NCBI GenBank assembly: GCA_016208645.1
Contig: JACQXP010000013.1
Location: forward strand, 1 to 15,040
DNA length: 15,040 bases
Source: Candidatus Methylomirabilota bacterium
Lineage (GTDB): Bacteria > Methylomirabilota > Methylomirabilia > Methylomirabilales > 2-02-FULL-66-22
Direction: 5' to 3'
Positions 12,937 through 15,040 of the stretch are shown here, piece after piece. Numbering within the stretch: the stretch's first letter is position 1; every line of letters begins with the position of its first letter. The notes under the pieces were generated by a model. The model searched no databases. It was not told the origin of the DNA and worked only from the letters and a program-made list of their open reading frames with translations. The position numbers and the translations under genes are program-made.

Positions 12937-13545
12937 TCAGTTGATGGTCTGCACCACCGTTTGCTCGTGTCCCCGGTACAGGGCCTCCTTGTTCTTGACC
13001 ACCGCCGCCAGATTCTCCAGCTTCACCAGGCCCGTGGCCCGGGCCACGGCGCCCAGGAGGGGAGCCGCGATCCCGGCGCCCAGCCCCACCGCATCCACGC
13101 CGCCCTCGCTTCCGGAGAAGTCCACGGTGGCGGTCCCGGCGATCCCGTCGGCATCCACGCAGGCGATGGCCTTCAGCAGGTCCTTGTTGGGGATGAACTT
13201 GAGGATGTCCTCCGGCTTCCGATCAGTGTTCACCACCAGGACGCCGCCCTTGTTCATCCCGCGCAGGATATTCATCCCCTTCACCATGGTGGCGTCCACC
13301 ACGACCACGACCTCGGGCTTTTCGTTCTCGTAGTCGTAGCGCATCTCGATCTCTTCGTCGCTGATCCGGGCGTACTTCCGGACGGGGACGTTGACCCGGT
13401 CGGGAAGGTCCACGTAATTGTCGAAGGCCTGCGTGAACCTCCCTTCCTTGTCCGCGGCCTTTGCCAGGGCGTTGGCCACGTCCCGCCCCTCCTTGTCCTT
13501 GACCACACCTCGGGTCCACACCGTGATCTCGTGTACATGGGCCAT
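12937..13545 (-). CDS. 2-oxoacid:ferredoxin oxidoreductase gamma subunit, 202 aa
   Basis: The PorG/domain III subunit of the complex, first gene of the four-gene operon. It opens 'EITVWTRGVVKDKEGRDVAN', corresponding to the 'eir..GrGGqG...a..lla.A' strand-helix of PorG. 'EVVVVVDATMVKG' and 'GGVLVVNTDRKPEDI' match the two central strands ('D.vvv.D..l' and 'gg.livNs'). The C-terminal 'NPxxANT' region is diverged into 'GAGIAAPLLGAVARATGLV'. In pyruvate enzymes this domain helps bind CoA; the first loop here lacks the usual GGQG and reads 'TRGVVKDKEG'. That fits an enzyme that does not use CoA, such as OOR, though this is only suggestive. AAGGAGGG lies just upstream of ATG 13545. Confidence 0.87.
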   Translation of the reverse strand: MAHVHEITVWTRGVVKDKEGRDVANALAKAADKEGRFTQAFDNYVDLPDRVNVPVRKYARISDEEIEMRYDYENEKPEVVVVVDATMVKGMNILRGMNKGGVLVVNTDRKPEDILKFIPNKDLLKAIACVDADGIAGTATVDFSGSEGGVDAVGLGAGIAAPLLGAVARATGLVKLENLAAVVKNKEALYRGHEQTVVQTIN

Positions 13546-13575
13546 AGGTCCCTCCTTCCCTCATTGCGGATTGCG

Positions 13576-13635
13576 CCTGCCTGCCCCGCTGCCTGCCTGT
13601 GCGTGTCCGCACACAGACAGGGGGCGGTAGGCAGG
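13576..13635. terminator. Imperfect dyad downstream of the AAA gene
   Basis: CCTGCCT (13576-13582) pairs with AGGCAGG (13629-13635), with a further short stem GTGC/GCAC (13599-13602 with 13609-13612) at the centre. It lies in the 115-base gap after the AAA ATPase stop (13661) and before the gamma-subunit start, where a terminator or REP-like element is expected. There is no T-tract. Confidence 0.35.
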
Positions 13636-13660
13636 GATTGCGGAATGACAATCCGAAATC

Positions 13661-15040
13661 TCAAATCGAAGATCGGCGGCGTGCGGGCTGTGCCCCCGCA
13701 ACCGCGCTTCCCACCTGCGCCTGGGCCTCCCGCAGGTGCCGCCAGGCGACCCGAAAGGCCCTGGACGCCTCCCGCCGGCTTTCCTCCAGCGCCAGGATCG
13801 CAGCCTTCTTGCAGGCGAGTTCCAGATCCGCGCCCGTCCAGCCCTCGGTGGTGTCGGCGACTTCGTCAAGATCCACGTCGTCCTCCAGTGGCAACCCCTG
13901 GGTGTGAATTCCGAGGATCTCGCGCCGTTCGGCGCCGTCCGGGAGGGGCAAATCCAGGACGGAATCGAACCGGCCCGCCCGCAAGAGGGCCGGCTCCATC
14001 AGATCCGGCCGGTTGGTGGCCCCCAGGACCGCCACGCCCAGCGACCCGTGCAGGTCATCCAGCTCCCGGAAGAGTTGGCTGACCAGGCGGGGGAACAGGC
14101 TTCCCGCCTCCTGGGCGGAGCGCGCCGGGGCCAGGGCCTCGATCTCGTCGAAGAAGAGGATGCAGGGGGACGCCTGCTTGGCCCGCTTGAACACCTCGCG
14201 GAGTCCCTTCTCCGACTCCCCAACCCACTTGGAGAGCAGGCTTGGCAGATCTACCGTGATCAAGGTCAGGCCCAGCTCCCCCGCGATCGCGCGGGCCAGC
14301 AGGGTCTTCCCCGTCCCCGACGCGCCGGTGAGGAGGATCCCCTTGGGCGGGTTGAAGCGCGGATGGGCGATGAGGCCACCGCCACTTCGGACCAACTCGA
14401 GGATGGAGCAGAGGGTCCGCTTCGTCTCGGCCAGGCCGCCGACATCCTTGAGGGTCAGGCGCGGCCGCTCCGCCAGGAACTCCCGCGTGGAGGTGGGCTC
14501 CACCACCTTGAAGGCCGCCAGGAAATCCTGACGGGTGACCTGGATCGCCAGCGAGTCCAGTTGGGGCTTCAGATCCACCCCGAAGTGGATGTGCGGGAGC
14601 AGGCGACGCAGCGCCACCATTCCCGCCTCCTTGCACAGGACCGCCAGGTCCGCCCCGACGTAGCCGTGGGTGATCTCGGCGAGCTGCTCCAGGTCCACGT
14701 CAGGGGCCAGGGGCATCCGGCGCGAGTGGATGCCGAGGATCTGGCGTCGCGCCCGCCGGTCCGGGACGCCGATGGTGATCTCACGGTCGAAGCGCCCCGG
14801 CCGTCGCAGCGCCGCGTCCACCAGCTCCGGCATGTTGGTGGCGCCGATGACCATCACCTCGCCCCGCTCCACCAAGCCGTCCATCAGGGCCAGAAGCTGT
14901 GCCACCACCCGCTTCTCCACGTCGCCGATGACCTGGGCGCGCTTGGGCGCCAACGCGTCAATCTCGTCCAGAAAGATGATACTGGGCGCGTTCCGCCGTG
15001 CCTCCTCGAAGACCTCGCGCAGCTTCGCCTCACTCTCGCC
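13661..15040 (-). CDS. Tandem AAA+ ATPase, Cdc48/VCP-like, C-terminal 459 aa (5' end outside window)
   Basis: The gene enters from the right edge. The visible part starts inside the first AAA module just before its Walker B ('IIFLDEIDALAPKR', visible residues 21-34), followed by sensor 1 'GATN' (66-69) and 'RRPGRFDRE' with the Arg finger. The second module has Walker A 'GASGTGKT' (239-246), pore-region 'KWVGESEKGLREVF' and Walker B 'ILFFDEIEALAPAR' (about 294-307), then 'GATNRPDLMEPALLRAGRFD' and the small helical lid. This double-module layout defines Cdc48/VCP/VAT unfoldases, which pull proteins out of complexes for degradation or reuse. Both visible Walker B motifs keep their Asp-Glu, so both modules should hydrolyse ATP. 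The C-terminal 30 residues are Arg/Ala-rich without a recognisable partner motif. The TTG at 14953 is internal, not the start. Confidence 0.92.
   Translation of the reverse strand, partial: GESEAKLREVFEEARRNAPSIIFLDEIDALAPKRAQVIGDVEKRVVAQLLALMDGLVERGEVMVIGATNMPELVDAALRRPGRFDREITIGVPDRRARRQILGIHSRRMPLAPDVDLEQLAEITHGYVGADLAVLCKEAGMVALRRLLPHIHFGVDLKPQLDSLAIQVTRQDFLAAFKVVEPTSTREFLAERPRLTLKDVGGLAETKRTLCSILELVRSGGGLIAHPRFNPPKGILLTGASGTGKTLLARAIAGELGLTLITVDLPSLLSKWVGESEKGLREVFKRAKQASPCILFFDEIEALAPARSAQEAGSLFPRLVSQLFRELDDLHGSLGVAVLGATNRPDLMEPALLRAGRFDSVLDLPLPDGAERREILGIHTQGLPLEDDVDLDEVADTTEGWTGADLELACKKAAILALEESRREASRAFRVAWRHLREAQAQVGSAVAGAQPARRRSSI

Noticed and set aside
11218..14082. A 954-codon open frame on the plus strand
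   Set aside because: It runs antisense through the beta, alpha, delta and gamma subunit genes and into the AAA gene. It is rich in Gly/Arg/His/Pro, resembles no family, and is a GC-driven shadow of real minus-strand genes.
1..15040. CRISPR arrays, tRNA or rRNA genes, transposase genes or an integrase
   Set aside because: Apart from the repeats listed, I saw no regularly spaced repeats, tRNA-like cloverleaf, rRNA sequence or recombinase reading frame.

Overview
The window is GC-rich bacterial DNA with compact, mostly leftward (minus-strand) gene clusters and clear Shine-Dalgarno sites. Tripartite tricarboxylate transporter genes, a DUF5678/aspartyl-protease pair, a cytidylate-kinase-like/BON remnant, a Cdc48-type AAA ATPase and a ferredoxin-linked 2-oxoacid oxidoreductase together suggest a soil or groundwater lineage such as NC10/Rokubacteria or a relative. 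That placement is inference from gene content, not a measured phylogeny.

Layout. Positions 110-2151 (plus strand) hold small accessory genes: a LexA-like winged-helix protein, a DUF5678 protein overlapping a retropepsin-like protein behind a good sigma-70 promoter, an unrecognised 204-aa protein, and a CopG/RHH-type antitoxin-like gene lying between two identical 52-bp direct repeats. Positions 4466-2240 (minus) form an arsenic operon: a Cys-rich MarR regulator, a short AhpD/CMD-family gene interrupted by an in-frame TGA, and an ArsM arsenite methyltransferase fused to an ArsN2-type acetyltransferase. The TGA sits exactly where the second Cys of the CxxC redox motif belongs and is followed by a bacterial-SECIS-like hairpin, so I read the gene as a selenoprotein (CxxU). 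ORF callers would miss or split it.

Positions 5336-4623 encode a TerC/YjbE membrane protein and 6439-5465 an NAD-dependent epimerase. Positions 6950-6538 carry the wreck of a cytidylate-kinase-like/BON gene. Positions 10055-6962 are a tctC-tctB-tctA uptake system with a perfect 12-bp hairpin after tctC. Positions 13545-10299 encode a four-subunit (gamma, delta, alpha, beta) TPP/Fe-S 2-oxoacid:ferredoxin oxidoreductase. Its alpha subunit carries YPIRPYT with Arg31, Arg109 and Phe117, which I recall as the oxalate oxidoreductase (OOR) signature rather than the YPITPSS of pyruvate:ferredoxin oxidoreductase. With the neighbouring transporter this suggests an oxalate (or similar acid) uptake and oxidation module. 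The right edge (15040-13661) is the C-terminal part of a tandem AAA+ Cdc48/VCP-like ATPase, cut by the window end.

The two most interesting readings are the hidden selenoprotein in the arsenic operon and the OOR-type active site in genes that would normally be annotated porGDAB.
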